From an uncultured Acetatifactor sp. (lineage in GTDB: Bacteria; Bacillota; Clostridia; Lachnospirales; Lachnospiraceae), in the NCBI GenBank assembly GCA_934402375.1, contig CAKRUB010000008.1:34093-98092 (forward strand): a DNA stretch of 64,000 bases, written 5' to 3'. This document shows, piece after piece, positions 41,690-52,900 of this stretch. The position numbers and the translations under genes were made by a program. Under the pieces are notes generated by a model. It searched no databases. It was not told the origin of the DNA and was given only the letters and a program-made list of their open reading frames with translations. The number at the start of each line of letters is the position of its first letter. Position 1 is the first letter of the stretch.

Positions 41690-43730
41690 TCTTGTACACC
41701 ACCTCTCCGAATAGCGACTGAATAAAGTCGATCACCTGTGCCCAGAGCACATAGATGATAAACGCAAGCAACAGTGCAATCAGTATCGTGAACACGGTCA
41801 GTCCGATGATCTTCACCGTCTCTCCCACCGTGTAATTGTTGATCTCACGGATGGAGATGAACAGCAGCACCGCGATCCAGACGTACATGAATACCGACGC
41901 AAACTCAACGAAGAACGATTCGTTGTAGGTCACCACATGCGAGATTGCGAAGATGACCGGCATAAACAGCAGATACGGCGTCAGGCTGTAGATGAAGGAA
42001 CAGTAGATTGCCTTCAGCTTTCCCTCTCCGTCGTTGATCGTACACATCAGGTAATTACAGCCCGTGATCAGAAGCAGCGCCACCAGCAGAAGCCCGATGT
42101 CAGAGAGGATGTCGTAGCTGCCCTCCCGCACCGTCTTGAACAGGAAACCGCAGAAATACTTGTTTACGATGTAAAAAGCAATTCCAATCACCAGCATCAC
42201 GTTGGCGCTTGCCAGCGACACCCTGTTCTGTCTCTTGATTCCGTAGCAGCCCTCGATGGGATGCTTTACAAAATAGAACATATATCTGAGTTCCCGTATC
42301 AGCCTCAGATCAGTGAACCTCTTCCAAAACTCCCTCGGCTTTTTCAGGATTCCCCACTTCTTATCCGCCAGCTTTAGGAGCTTCTGTGCCAGCCAGATTC
42401 CGGCGAAAATGAAGATCACCGTCACCAGATTCCGCTTCAGCCAGTTGTTCCGGATTTCCCAGAAGGCATCGGAATAGCCGTCGTAGTCCTTCGCCAGCTT
42501 CGCGTAGCTGATTGCCTCGTCGTAGTTCTCCTCCTGCAGGAGCGCCTTTCCCATCGCCATGTTGGCATAGTCGAAAAGGTTATTCATCCTGAGGACTTCC
42601 CCGAGCGGCTCCTTGCTCTCCGTGTATCTTCCCTTTGAGAAGAGGTAGAGCGCCGTGTGCAGGTGATCCGTGAACTCCGTCGGCTCGAACACCTGAATCT
42701 GTGCCTTATCGGAATCCAGAATGTAAATCTTGTCGTCCTTGCCGATCTGGATTGCCTCGACCTTTGTGGAAAGTCCGATTCTCTGCTGTCCGTCGTCGCT
42801 TCCGCCGAATACAAACAGCAGATTGCCCTCGTTGTTGTACTCGTATATGTAACCGTTCGTCGATGCTACGAACACGTTGTCATGGTTTCCCACCGCCACC
42901 GCCGCGGGAACATCCTCGTAGGCATCGCACTCGATCATGTTGACTCCGGCGATATTCAGCCGTTTCAGTGTGTCCTCCTTCTCGCCTCTTGTGACTGTGT
43001 AAATCAGTCCCTTTTCGTCGATTGCCATATTGTCAGGCGTTGAAGGGAGGTTTCCCTGTGACTTTGCCCGTTGAGCATCCGTCTGGATAGCTCTCCAGAT
43101 GATCCGCCACAGGGAGGCACTGGTATTGTTAGTACCGAAGTAGCCCAGAAAGGTTCCGCCCTCTACCGGACTAATCTGTACAATACCGTTGTTGTTGGAT
43201 TCACAGATGATATACATGGTTCCCGATTCGTTGACCACGATTTTCAGCGGCAGGAAGTCCTGCGTGCTGCCGTAGAGCGGATGCTCCGGCTTTCCGTAAG
43301 TCTGAATCAGTTCCCCGGCGGCATCAAACACGAAGATGCTTCTCGCATCCCGGTCCGCCACATAGCAGATTCTGTCCTTTGTCACATACATTCCGCGGGG
43401 AGCCATCAGTATTCCCTCGCCGAAGGTGTCTATGAGATTTGCATCCATATCCGAGACGACCACTCTGCCGTTTCCGCTGTCGAGGATGTACATATAGCCG
43501 TCCTCCGTCAGGGTCAGGTCCGTGGGTCCGATCAAAGCCTCGTCTCCGATTTTCGTAATGGTTTCATATGGAAGATATGCCGTCTGTGTCTCTGTCACAT
43601 AGCCGTAGCCGTCGATGGTGTAGGTTCTGTAGGGCGAATCCGCCTGCACCCTCATGCCGCCTGCCGCCACCCCGAGCACCAACAGGAACGCAGTCAATGG
43701 CACGAAGAGTTTTTTCCACGCTTTTTTCAT
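41679..43730 (-). CDS. NHL-propeller/TPR membrane protein with C-terminal Yip1-like domain
   Basis: 683 residues. A signal segment (to about 31) is followed by an NHL/beta-propeller (LIGPTDLTLTEDGYMYILDS, MAPRGMYVTKDRICYVADRD, TPDNMAIDEKGLIYTVTRG), a TPR-like helical pair (HTALYLFSKGRYTESKEPLG; LLQEENYDEAISYAKLAKDY), a membrane helix near 445, and a C-terminal Yip1-like bundle of about five helices. The propeller should face outside. This architecture recurs in transporter loci with DUF5696 proteins and may be an accessory subunit. The ATG at 43730 has AAAGGTGAG at good spacing; a GTG four codons earlier is less likely. Confidence 0.85.
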   Translation of the reverse strand: MKKAWKKLFVPLTAFLLVLGVAAGGMRVQADSPYRTYTIDGYGYVTETQTAYLPYETITKIGDEALIGPTDLTLTEDGYMYILDSGNGRVVVSDMDANLIDTFGEGILMAPRGMYVTKDRICYVADRDARSIFVFDAAGELIQTYGKPEHPLYGSTQDFLPLKIVVNESGTMYIICESNNNGIVQISPVEGGTFLGYFGTNNTSASLWRIIWRAIQTDAQRAKSQGNLPSTPDNMAIDEKGLIYTVTRGEKEDTLKRLNIAGVNMIECDAYEDVPAAVAVGNHDNVFVASTNGYIYEYNNEGNLLFVFGGSDDGQQRIGLSTKVEAIQIGKDDKIYILDSDKAQIQVFEPTEFTDHLHTALYLFSKGRYTESKEPLGEVLRMNNLFDYANMAMGKALLQEENYDEAISYAKLAKDYDGYSDAFWEIRNNWLKRNLVTVIFIFAGIWLAQKLLKLADKKWGILKKPREFWKRFTDLRLIRELRYMFYFVKHPIEGCYGIKRQNRVSLASANVMLVIGIAFYIVNKYFCGFLFKTVREGSYDILSDIGLLLVALLLITGCNYLMCTINDGEGKLKAIYCSFIYSLTPYLLFMPVIFAISHVVTYNESFFVEFASVFMYVWIAVLLFISIREINNYTVGETVKIIGLTVFTILIALLLAFIIYVLWAQVIDFIQSLFGEVVYKIGN

Positions 43731-43751
43731 CAATCTACTCACCTTTCCTGT

Positions 43752-44627
43752 TTACTTGATACCGGAATGTGCCATGGTGTTCATGACATTCTTCTGCAGG
43801 ATGCAGAACAATACCAGATTCGGCACGAACATGATCAGGGACGCCGCCGCTGCAACTCCCTGTCCTGCCACGGTGTTCGTCGTACTCGTGCTCGTCAGGG
43901 TGTTCATATAGAATGCCAGCGATTTCAGTCCGTCATCGTTTACATAGTAGTTGGACGCCTCAAGATTCGTCCATACCTGCTGGAATACCAGGATCGCCGC
44001 CGTGGCGATTGCCGGCTTGATCAGCGGGATGATTACCTTTGTATAAATCTGAAGCTCCCTCGCCCCGTCCATATATGCCGCCTCAATCAGGGAGTCGGGC
44101 ACCTGATCTACAAACTGCTTTACCAGAAACAGCGCCACCGGCAGCGGAATCAAAGGAAGGATCTGCGCCCAGTAGGTATTCGTCATGTGCAGGACATTGA
44201 CAACCAGATACCTCGGTATCATGACTGCCACCGGCACAAACATCAGCGCGAGCTGGTTAATGTTCATCATTGCCGCCCTGCCCTTGAATTTCAGCTTTGA
44301 TAGCGCATATGCCGCTGCCGTCGTGAAGATCAGGGACGAGAAAACGACGCTTCCCGTGATCAGCAGACTGTTGAACACGTATTTCGACAGCGGGATGCCC
44401 GCCGATCTCGAAGCCTTGAACAGCTGTCTGAAATTATCCAGTGTCGGGTGGGTCGTGATAAACCTCGGCGGGAAAGCGAACAGCTCTTCCATCGGCTTGA
44501 ACGCGTGGAAGATGATGAACACGATCGGCAGTCCCGTCAGTATCACCAGAGGAAGCACCAGCAGCAGGATCTTGATCTGACCTTTTTCAAATTTCTTGGG
44601 GTTGATTCTGTTCCCTTTATAAGCCAT
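43752..44627 (-). CDS. Carbohydrate ABC permease, MalG-like (first pair)
   Basis: 291 residues with six membrane helices and the EAA loop SLIEAAYMDGARELQIYTKV. The ATG at 44627 has TAGGAGGAAG directly upstream. It pairs with the MalF-like permease at 44638-45546 and is followed by the Yip1 protein. It probably forms a channel fed by the giant binding protein at 45555-48521, with an ATPase encoded elsewhere. Confidence 0.93.
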   Translation of the reverse strand: MAYKGNRINPKKFEKGQIKILLLVLPLVILTGLPIVFIIFHAFKPMEELFAFPPRFITTHPTLDNFRQLFKASRSAGIPLSKYVFNSLLITGSVVFSSLIFTTAAAYALSKLKFKGRAAMMNINQLALMFVPVAVMIPRYLVVNVLHMTNTYWAQILPLIPLPVALFLVKQFVDQVPDSLIEAAYMDGARELQIYTKVIIPLIKPAIATAAILVFQQVWTNLEASNYYVNDDGLKSLAFYMNTLTSTSTTNTVAGQGVAAAASLIMFVPNLVLFCILQKNVMNTMAHSGIK

Positions 44628-44637
44628 CTTCTTCCTC

Positions 44638-45546
44638 CTAATCCCTCTCCCCGAACAATCTGTTCGAGAGCTTTGAGAATATCTGTACAATCAGCAGCAG
44701 CGCCACGGAGACGGCTGCCGCATAGCCCATCTCATACCGGATAAAGCCGTAGTCCTCGATGTGGTTGACAATGAGCTGCGCCGCGTAATTCGGAGTCGGG
44801 TTGCCCGCCAGCATCGAGGCGATCTGTCCGTTCTGGAACGCTCCCACAATCTGCATGACTGCCGCGAAGAGCATCTGCGGCTTCATGCTCGGTATTGTCA
44901 CATAGATCATCTCCTGGAAGCGGTTCTTCACACCGTCGATTGCCGCCGCCTCATACAGGCTTTCATCCGTGTTCAGAATACCCGCGAGAATTGCGAGGAA
45001 GCCGACGCCCATGCTGCTCCAGAGACCGATCAGTATGACGATCGGCAGGAGGTAGTTGGAATTTACCAGCCAGATGATCGGCTCGTTGATGATGCCGAGA
45101 TCCATGAGCCAGCTGTTGATATATCCCGTCTGGTCTCCCGTGAACATGATCTTCCAGAGCACTGCCATCGCAACACCCGTTGTCATGCTGGGCGAGTAAA
45201 GGATCAGTGCGAAGACCGTCCGCAGCTTTCCCGGGAGGTTCGCCAGCGCCCACGCCAACAGGAATGAGAGCACATAGCCCCCGACGCCGACGATCAATGC
45301 GTATTTCACGGTGTTCGGCAATACATACTGCATGAACACCTCATCGCTGGTGATCAGATTTATGTAGTTCAGAAAGCCTACAAATTTCGGAAACTGTATG
45401 ACATTGAAGTTCGTAAAGGAAAGAACAACTGCCAGACACACCGGAGTCAATATGAAAATGGTAAACAGGAGGGCATATGGAAGGAGGAACAGATAGCCTG
45501 CCTTATTGGAACGTTCCCTTCTGCTGATCTTGGTTGTTTTCTTCAT
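44638..45546 (-). CDS. Carbohydrate ABC permease, MalF-like (first pair)
   Basis: 302 residues with six membrane helices (first near 21-45) and the EAA loop [20 protein letters not shown]. The ATG at 45546 follows AGGCGG, and a GTG four codons earlier is not needed. It starts 8 nt after the giant solute-binding protein gene and precedes its MalG-like partner by 10 nt, so the three genes are one transport module. Confidence 0.93.
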   Translation of the reverse strand: MKKTTKISRRERSNKAGYLFLLPYALLFTIFILTPVCLAVVLSFTNFNVIQFPKFVGFLNYINLITSDEVFMQYVLPNTVKYALIVGVGGYVLSFLLAWALANLPGKLRTVFALILYSPSMTTGVAMAVLWKIMFTGDQTGYINSWLMDLGIINEPIIWLVNSNYLLPIVILIGLWSSMGVGFLAILAGILNTDESLYEAAAIDGVKNRFQEMIYVTIPSMKPQMLFAAVMQIVGAFQNGQIASMLAGNPTPNYAAQLIVNHIEDYGFIRYEMGYAAAVSVALLLIVQIFSKLSNRLFGERD

Positions 45547-45554
45547 TGTCCGCC

Positions 45555-48521
45555 TCACTTTGTCTCGAAAATTCTCCTCACCGCCTCAACGGACGGAACT
45601 CTGTATTCCCTGAGGATGTTTCCTTCACTGTCTATGTAACCGAATTCCTCCAGCTTGCGCTCCGTCTCGCGCTCCACGGTCTTTACCGTCTCATCAATTC
45701 TCGCTCTCAGCGTCTCGCCGTTGACGACAATATCGTTGAAGGAATTGCTCAGTTCCCGCTCCATCATGTAGCTTCCCAGAAGTCTGGGTGCCTCGAGAAT
45801 GTTTTCCGCCTGCTCCATGATGATGTCCTTATGTGCTGTGGGGAAGGGCAGCTCGGCAAAGGCTTCCAGATTCGCAGTCGGCCAGATGTATTCGTCGCCG
45901 TACATGATCTGGAGCATCTGTCCGAATTCCGCCTGTACCTGTGTGCCTGACCACCAGTCCATAAACTGCCATGCCTGCTGTTCTCTCTGATCATCGGAGG
46001 CAAACATCACTGTGCTCTCCGCGCCGCCGGACATATACCGGTTGATCTCGCCCGTCTCGTCATCCACGATGCCGGGGATGAGCGCTATGCTCCATGAGTT
46101 TGCAATCTCCGGCGCAGCGTTCAGAATCAGGTTATAAGAATTGAAATCCGCGATTCCGATCGGCAGATCCCCGTTTCTGAAATGCTGATAAAAATTCGGG
46201 ATGTCCACCGGCAGATCATAGAGGGTGAACAGCTCTGTCAGCGCCGTCAGTCCCTTGACGGACGATTCGCTGTTTACCTCGATCTCCTGTGCAGTATCTC
46301 CGTAGAGGCTGCCGCCATACTGGAACAGGAGCGGTGTCGTGCCGTGGAAGTTTCTCATCACCAGCATGGATGCTGTCGGGTAATATACGTTCAGTCCTCT
46401 CATCTGGAGATCCGGCAGCATGGCGATCAGGTCATCCATCGTCTCCGGCGCTTCCAGTCCCAGCTTCTCAAGAATGTCCGTCCGGTAAAACATAACATAG
46501 AAGTTCATCGTCTCCGGCAGGGAGTACAGCCCGTCATCAATTACCGAGGAGACAAGAATACCTTCGCTGTATCTGCCGAACACTTCCTTATAATTATCAA
46601 ACTTCGTCAGATCGACCAACGCGCCCCGGATTCCCAGCTCGAACGGAATGGAATAGTTGATTCCCGTCGCAATGTCCGGCGTGTCGCCCGACGCATTTGC
46701 GAGCACGAGCTTCTGCGGGTCCGTCATGATCGAAAGGTCTACCTGTATTCCCGTCTGCGGTGTGAACTGTTCGTCTATCATCTTCTGCATGATCTCGACA
46801 TATTGTCTCGGTCGGTTCACCCATACCTGCAGGTGCGAGGCGTCCGTGTTGCTCGCGGAGTAGGAGGTTCCGAAGAAGGAATGCGTAAACCGCTGTACAG
46901 AGAGCAGCGCACTCCGGAAAATATTCAGCTTCTTCGGGAGCTTTGCGCCCTCCTGATAGAGATAGATCCTGTCGATTGAAAGGTTGTTCTTATTAATCAG
47001 GTCAACGAAATTCGCAATCTGGGTATTGATGGAGTTGACGCTTGTGGAAAGCTCATCCACACGATAAATCAGCTCGTTCGGATCATCCCCCAGCGTTTTC
47101 AGCTGCTTCGCGGCAATGATCAGGTAGGCGAATGCCGCCACATCCTCCGCGTCCTTCGCATCCACATACTGCGTTGCGATCTCCGCCAGCTCATACAGTT
47201 CATCAACCCAGCCATATAGCCTCTCCTGTACATCCGGTATGTATCTTGTCAGCTTCAGGTCGCGGTACTTATCCTTATTCGTGCCCGCCACCTTGGTCAC
47301 CTCGAGGGAAAGGTCGTTGACCCCATTCATGATCTCGTCAACCTTCTCTAAAATGTAGCAGAGGTTCTCTGCACTGATCGTCGCGGAAATCGTGTGGGTT
47401 CCCTTTTCCAGCCAGACGCTCAGTTTCTCTCCGTCGGCATCCGTCAGGCTTTTTGTCGCATATTTTGCAGTGTATTCCACCGGGTAGCTCTCAAATGCCG
47501 TGTTCGGGATCTCCCCGTCGATCCGCCAGTCCACAAATACCGGGAAGTCATTCTTGTCTGACTGTCTGTAATTCATCGCCAGATAATAGTAACCCTCCGT
47601 TCCCACCTCGAACTGCCATGTGATTGTCTGACCCGCCGTGCCGAAGGAATCGCCGTCCACCGTGTTGAGCACCGTCTCCGTTGCCGACAGAGGATACAGT
47701 GCCGAGTCATACTCGCCTGTCGCATGGATGGAGGAGCTGTTTCTAAGGTAGAAGTTCTCTCCCTGAATGGTAATCAGCTCCGAGCCCTCCGCCTTTGCGG
47801 AGGTAGTGTACTCCGCCACCTTCTCCGGTGCCTGCAGGCTCACATTTCCCAGAAGGAAGCTTCCCTCGCTGACACTGATCTCCAGCTCGTGTTTGCCTTT
47901 TTCCAGTTGAACCTTGAGGGGCTTAGCGTAGCGGTAGCTGTTGTCGCTCAACGCCTTTGTCTCCCAGCAGATCAGCTTTGACGGCATCGAGACAATTTCA
48001 TTTCCGTATCTGTCGGTCGAGATTGCCTCGTCCTGTACCCAGTGTGTCTCGAAGGTCAGGTTTCTCGCCTCATAAAAGGGAAATTCTCCGTCAATCTTCA
48101 ATGCGAACTCGATCGGCAGAATAGATTCATCATAAGATAAGTAGTCGAAGCTCATCCAGTACAGGGCTGTCTCCGGCGCATCGATTGTCAGCTTGAGCGT
48201 CGTTCCGTGCTGCACATCCGCAACTCTGCCGTCATAGCTGTAGCTTTCATCCGTCAGAAGCCCGCTGTCTTCCGCCGCGATTGTGTCTTCCATGCGGAAC
48301 GTCTTTTCCTCCCCCTGATAATCGGCAGCCGTGTATCCTGCGCTGATGTTGGTATAGCCGGAGGTCAGTCTCTCAATGCTGAAAGAGGTGGCAGCTGTTC
48401 CCGTCTCCTGTCCGTCTCCGGCTGCAAGCGCTGTACCCGCGCTCCCATTCGCAAAGATACCGCCGGAAATTGCCACCGCCAGAATGCACGCTATCATTTT
48501 CCTATACTTCTTCCGTGCCAT
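45555..48521 (-). CDS. Giant extracellular solute-binding protein with N-terminal beta domains
   Basis: 988 residues, about twice the usual binding-protein length. A signal peptide (about 8-33; no lipobox seen) is followed by two carbohydrate-binding-like beta modules (about 45-245 and 255-410) that share the [14 protein letters not shown] / [14 protein letters not shown] motif and end in a KGxHxIxxxIS strand. A helical linker (about 410-565) follows, then a complete family 1 solute-binding domain (about 590-960; [20 protein letters not shown]). CAAGGAGG precedes the ATG. It is first in a 10-gene operon and divergent from the ArsR-type regulator, with operator-like sites between them. Confidence 0.9.
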   Translation of the reverse strand: MARKKYRKMIACILAVAISGGIFANGSAGTALAAGDGQETGTAATSFSIERLTSGYTNISAGYTAADYQGEEKTFRMEDTIAAEDSGLLTDESYSYDGRVADVQHGTTLKLTIDAPETALYWMSFDYLSYDESILPIEFALKIDGEFPFYEARNLTFETHWVQDEAISTDRYGNEIVSMPSKLICWETKALSDNSYRYAKPLKVQLEKGKHELEISVSEGSFLLGNVSLQAPEKVAEYTTSAKAEGSELITIQGENFYLRNSSSIHATGEYDSALYPLSATETVLNTVDGDSFGTAGQTITWQFEVGTEGYYYLAMNYRQSDKNDFPVFVDWRIDGEIPNTAFESYPVEYTAKYATKSLTDADGEKLSVWLEKGTHTISATISAENLCYILEKVDEIMNGVNDLSLEVTKVAGTNKDKYRDLKLTRYIPDVQERLYGWVDELYELAEIATQYVDAKDAEDVAAFAYLIIAAKQLKTLGDDPNELIYRVDELSTSVNSINTQIANFVDLINKNNLSIDRIYLYQEGAKLPKKLNIFRSALLSVQRFTHSFFGTSYSASNTDASHLQVWVNRPRQYVEIMQKMIDEQFTPQTGIQVDLSIMTDPQKLVLANASGDTPDIATGINYSIPFELGIRGALVDLTKFDNYKEVFGRYSEGILVSSVIDDGLYSLPETMNFYVMFYRTDILEKLGLEAPETMDDLIAMLPDLQMRGLNVYYPTASMLVMRNFHGTTPLLFQYGGSLYGDTAQEIEVNSESSVKGLTALTELFTLYDLPVDIPNFYQHFRNGDLPIGIADFNSYNLILNAAPEIANSWSIALIPGIVDDETGEINRYMSGGAESTVMFASDDQREQQAWQFMDWWSGTQVQAEFGQMLQIMYGDEYIWPTANLEAFAELPFPTAHKDIIMEQAENILEAPRLLGSYMMERELSNSFNDIVVNGETLRARIDETVKTVERETERKLEEFGYIDSEGNILREYRVPSVEAVRRIFETK

Positions 48522-48544
48522 GCAAAGCCTCCTTGAATTACTTT

Positions 48545-48560
48545 TTACTCAAACAGTCAA
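48545..48560. promoter_or_regulatory. Weaker operator-like site near the binding protein start
   Basis: TTACTCAAACAGTCAA is, on the minus strand, TTGACTGTTTGAGTAA and agrees with the site at 48709-48724 at about 13 of 16 positions. It lies 24 nt upstream of the binding protein start. Confidence 0.4.
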
Positions 48561-48657
48561 GTCCTTTATGAATCTCAGCGGTTATGTACAGTTTGACGAA
48601 ATTCTAACGAAATACTTTCCGTTTTGATTCATTATGTCTATATATTTAAGCCTGTTT

Positions 48658-48673
48658 TTAAGTATTTGCTCAA
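48658..48673. promoter_or_regulatory. Operator-like palindrome 1 for the arabinan operon
   Basis: TTAAGTATTTGCTCAA has arms TTAAG and CTCAA around a 6-nt centre. It is repeated in altered form at 48709-48724, with 51 nt between starts (about five helical turns), in the AT-rich gap between the regulator and the binding protein genes. Confidence 0.55.
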
Positions 48674-48708
48674 TATTTTCATAAAAAACACATTTATTTG
48701 CATTTTGT

Positions 48709-48724
48709 TTGAGTGTTTGCTTAA
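48709..48724. promoter_or_regulatory. Operator-like palindrome 2 for the arabinan operon
   Basis: TTGAGTGTTTGCTTAA has arms TTGAG and CTTAA around TGTTTG. Together with 48658-48673 it gives the consensus TTRAGTRTTTGCTYAA. It is a likely target of the divergent ArsR-type regulator. The rest of the 450-nt gap (48522-48971) shows AT-rich DNA and no coding. Confidence 0.55.
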
Positions 48725-48901
48725 ATATTATCTATTTGGTTTAACTTTATCTTTAAGTTACCATACTCGTTACCAACATTCAACCCACATTTTGCTTCTT
48801 AGCTTCCAAAATTAGCCGTTCGTTTTTGTGTATCTTGCACAATAAAATAGCCTTTTTTTCTTTTATCAATTTTTTTCGTTACTTTTTTGACTATTTATGT
48901 A

Positions 48902-48930
48902 TTGACTTAACTTTTCACCCTGTTTATAAT
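48902..48930 (+). promoter_or_regulatory. Sigma-A type promoter for the ArsR-type regulator
   Basis: TTGACT (48902-48907) and a perfect TATAAT (48925-48930) are separated by 17 nt, 41 nt before the start codon. Confidence 0.75.
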
Positions 48931-48971
48931 CAATTCATGTTCAATGTATAGGATAATCAGGAGGAAGCGGA

Positions 48972-49895
48972 ATGTTATATCTACGTTCGCTGGCAGAGGC
49001 GGAAGAGATTTTCAAGGCGCTGAGTACGCCGATGAGACTGCGGATCATGGAATTGATCTATGAAAATGACCAGATGAGTATGAATGATCTTGCGGAAGCG
49101 CTGGAGCTGACAAACAGCGCAATCTCGCTGCATGTCAGCAAGCTCGAAAGCGCCGGACTGGTCTCCATCCATACGACCTCGGGAAAGCGCGGCGTCATGA
49201 AGATTGTCCGCCCGGTCTACTCCCGTCTGCTGGTGGACATGGCGCCTCAGGCAAAGCCGAGGCACTGTTACACCGACGATATTTCCGTGGGACATTATAT
49301 TGCCTGTGACGTGCATCCGACCTGCGGACTCGCTTCCCCGACAAATATTATAGGAGAACTGGACAATCCGAGAGTCTTCGCCTACCCGGAGCGCTTCCGC
49401 GCAGACATCGTCTGGATCGGCTACGGCAGCCTGACCTACAGTCTGCCAAACCGTCTGAATCCCGGCCAGACCTTACAGGAGCTGAATATCTCTTTCGAGA
49501 TCTCCTCGGAGTGCCCGGAGTTCAACGAGGACTATCCAAGCGACATCCACTTTTCCATCAACGGCATTCCGCTTGGAAAATGGATCAGTCCCGGCGACTA
49601 CGGCTCCAGAAGAGGCATTATTTCCCCCTACTGGTGGCCCGAGCTGCTGAATCAGTACGGACTGTTAAAGTCACTGATCATCAACTCCGAGGGAACCTTC
49701 ATCGACGGAACGCTGCGAATCTCCAAGACGACGATACAGGATCTCCACATCGATCACAACAGCACCATCGAATTTACCTTCTCCGTTCCCAAGGACACTG
49801 CGAACTGCGGCGGTCTGACGCTGTTCGGAGAGAATTTCGGCGATTACAATCAGGCAATCCGCGTCAAGGCATACTACGGTGACGCCAACGCTTAA
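48972..49895 (+). CDS. ArsR-type regulator with a fused C-terminal beta-sandwich-like domain
   Basis: 307 residues. The first 90 are a winged helix of the ArsR type (EEIFKALSTPMRLRIMELIY; MSMNDLAEALELTNSAISLH as helix-turn-helix), with no metal-binding cysteine motif in the recognition helix. Residues 100-307 are a beta-rich domain (ISVGHYIACDVHPTCGLASP; SDIHFSINGIPLGKWISPGD; NSTIEFTFSVPKDTANCGGL) that probably senses a small molecule. GGAGGAAG precedes the ATG at 48972. It is divergent from the giant binding protein gene, and paired palindromes lie between them. It probably controls the arabinan operon; the ligand is unknown. Confidence 0.85.
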   Translation: MLYLRSLAEAEEIFKALSTPMRLRIMELIYENDQMSMNDLAEALELTNSAISLHVSKLESAGLVSIHTTSGKRGVMKIVRPVYSRLLVDMAPQAKPRHCYTDDISVGHYIACDVHPTCGLASPTNIIGELDNPRVFAYPERFRADIVWIGYGSLTYSLPNRLNPGQTLQELNISFEISSECPEFNEDYPSDIHFSINGIPLGKWISPGDYGSRRGIISPYWWPELLNQYGLLKSLIINSEGTFIDGTLRISKTTIQDLHIDHNSTIEFTFSVPKDTANCGGLTLFGENFGDYNQAIRVKAYYGDANA

Positions 49896-49915
49896 GGTTT
49901 TGTCTGACGGCATAT

Positions 49916-49952
49916 AAAAAAGGTACGCTCCATCATGGGGCGCACCTTTCTT
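49916..49952. terminator. Bidirectional terminator between the regulator and the GLUG protein genes
   Basis: GGTACGCTCC (49922-49931) and GGGGCGCACC (49937-49946) form a stem with AAAAAA on the left and TTTCTTTTTTT on the right, suited to both convergent genes. Confidence 0.85.
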
Positions 49953-49955
49953 TTT

Positions 49956-52900
49956 TTATTTCTGCTTATTCTTTTTTTCTTCGCTCTGCTTCTCTTTCTT
50001 ACGCTTTCTCTTCTTCGCCGCCTTGACAACTATGATAATCAGGAGCACTGCTGCCGCCGCTCCTCCCGCAACCGGAAGAATGACCTTCAGCTTGCCGCCC
50101 TGTTCTGTCTCCGCAACACGGAAGGTTCCCTCGGCATCCGCCTTGAACTCCCGGTAGCTTCCGACTACTTCGGAATCCACCGCCACAAACTCTCCGTTCT
50201 GCTCCACCTCGATCTGCGCATTGTCGGCATCCGTGCAGAACACTCTCAGCATCAGCTCTCCGGTATAAGCCGTCTCCCCGTCCGATGTGGCATTTTTCAC
50301 CGAGTAAGTGTAATTGTCTCCGTCTCTGTCCAGATACAGCTTTGTCTCCGGATAGAACTCACCCTTCGCCATCAGCAGGGGTCTTCCGCTGTCCGATGTC
50401 TCGTCGGCAGCAATCGAGGATATCCATTCCTCATAGACTGCCTCCAGAATCTTATTCCCGGTGATGTTGTCATAGTCAAACTCCGGCCAGCTGCCATAGC
50501 AGCCATCCTTTACCGGAACTGCCGGAATCTGATCCGCCGGCATCGCCTCCCCATATCCGCACTCATAGGAAGCGATCTCTTTTCCGTCCGCCTGGAACAC
50601 GATCCGGAATCTGGAAAATGCCTCGGGCACATTCTGTCTGCTGCAAAATTCCTCATAGTTCAGGGGTGTCACTCCCCCTTCGTAGCCGATTCCGTCAACA
50701 CCGCCGATGCCTCCCGCCACATAGTAATTGCCGTACAGCGTGCCGTCATCGCTGACCATGCCCGCGATTGCTCCCTGGCGCTCTCCCGTCAGCGTGATTT
50801 CATTGTAGGCATAGCTGTAGAAAATGTCGCAGCCCTTGCCCGCGATACCGCCGACATCATTTTTGCCGCTCACGCTTCCCATGCTGTAACAGCTGCGGAT
50901 GGCATAGCTGGAAGTTCCGGCGATTCCTCCGACTTCGCTTCCCCCCGTGCTCTCAATATCCCCGTAGGATTCACAGGAAATCACGGCACCGAATTCAGCC
51001 CTGCCAACAATGCCTCCGACGCAGTCCTTCTTGCCGGTCACATCACCAAAGTTCCGGCTGTCGCGCACGACCGCCTTGATCGTCTGCTCAATGTCAAAGC
51101 TCTCCGTGCCGGTGAGGGTGATGTCGTCCTCCGGATCAAAGTCATACTCCGTTGCAACCTGACCGACAATACCACCGACGTTGGCATCCGCCTCCACGGT
51201 TCCACGGTTTACGCAGAGGGTAATCTTGCCCTTCTGGAAGCTGGAGGTATCATACTTCGCCTCCTCTGTTCCCGCTGCGTCTTCCTCCTCCGCAGTTTCT
51301 GCGCCTTCCGCGTCAGGATCGCCGGGGGCAACCGCTTCGCTGCTCGCCGCCTCGTCCGAGGTATCCTCCACCGAGATTCCCTCATAGCGGAACAGATCAT
51401 CCCGGATCTCACTCACCAACTTTCTGAGCACCTTCGACTGTGCCGACAGTGCATCCGCATTGGCATCCATGCTGTCCATGCCCTTTTCCAGTGAATCCGA
51501 GAGCTGTCCAAGCTGGTCGAACGCCGCCGAAAGATTTTGGTTCAGTGACTCCAGATTATTCTTGATCGTCCCCGTGCGCTCCGTGGAGGCATTCGCTATA
51601 GTGCCCAGATGTCCGGTCGTGCTGTCGCCGAATTTTCTCAGCGCCGCAAGATAGCTCTCCCTGTCATCGTCCCAGCCCGAAGGGATCAGATCGCCGCCGG
51701 AGACACTGCCGTCGAATATGTCATTTCCGCTGATGGAGAGACGATGATCTTCATTACTGGCAGAGCTGCTGCCTAAGCCATTATTGCCGGTATCCTTGTT
51801 TCCGATCTGGTTCCACTCGTCATTCAGCGTCTTTATATCACTGCTGATTCCGTTCAGCTCCTGATTGTAAATGTACCATAAGTCCGTCGCTGTCGTGTTG
51901 AGCACCCTGCCCGCACTGTTGGCATTCTGAAGGTGGGTGCTGATATTTTTCAGTATCGCCGTCGTCTCGTCCGCGCTGGCGCTGAAATCGTCATAAGCCG
52001 CATCCATCAGGTCTATGAACTTATCCGTCTCCTTGTCCAGCTGGCTGAGCTTGTCGCTGAGATACTGTATCTCAAGGAAAGGCTCCATCTGTCCGACGAT
52101 GCCACCGACATCCTTCCTGCCGCGCACAGCTCCCGAGTTCGTGCAGCTCTGTAAATAGCCCTGATGCAGACGTCCGACGATGCCGCCGGTGTTATAGCCG
52201 ACGTGCTGGTAGCCGATCGTTCCCGAATTGGAGCAATAATAAATCTTTCCCGAGGAAATCCCGGCAATTCCGCCGGTGTCCGTGTGCGCGGCGACATTCG
52301 AGGTGCTATTGATCTGCTCCAGATTCTCCGTCGTGAAATCGTCCAGCCCATAGGTCACTTCCGTACTGGAGATGTTGATTGCACCGCTGTTTGTACAGTT
52401 ATTCAGGACACCCTTATTATTTCCGGTGATACCGCCTGCGGAATGGTTGCCGACTACGGAAGCCGAGTTTTCACATTCCCGGATCTCGCCCGTCTCCTCA
52501 TTGACGCCGACAATACCGCCGACCTCACTGTTTCCGGAAACCCTGCCGGAAAAGCTGCACTTTGAAATTCTTCCGTAGTTCACTCCGGCAATGCCGCCGA
52601 CCTGATCCTGACTTCCCTCGGGAGCAATCTCTCCCTTTACCGTCAGGTTCTGCACTCTCGCCCCCTCCTGCACATACCGGAAGAGTCCGACCGCTGATCC
52701 CATCTCTGTGAGCTTCAGACCTGTTATGCTGTGGTCATTGCCGTCGAAGATTCCGGCGAACACCGGAATGCACAGCGGCTCGTCTCCTGTCAGCTCAATG
52801 TCCGCCGTCAGCACTACCTTCTTATCCCTCGACCAGCTGTCCAGAATACAGTTTTCCGCGAGTTCCCGTAGCTCCGCCTCCGTGCCGATTTCCAGCAGTG

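Noticed and set aside
48641..48760. Riboswitch in the AT-rich gap before the giant binding protein
   Set aside because: No stable multi-helix structure was apparent by eye. The repeated palindromes fit protein operators better.
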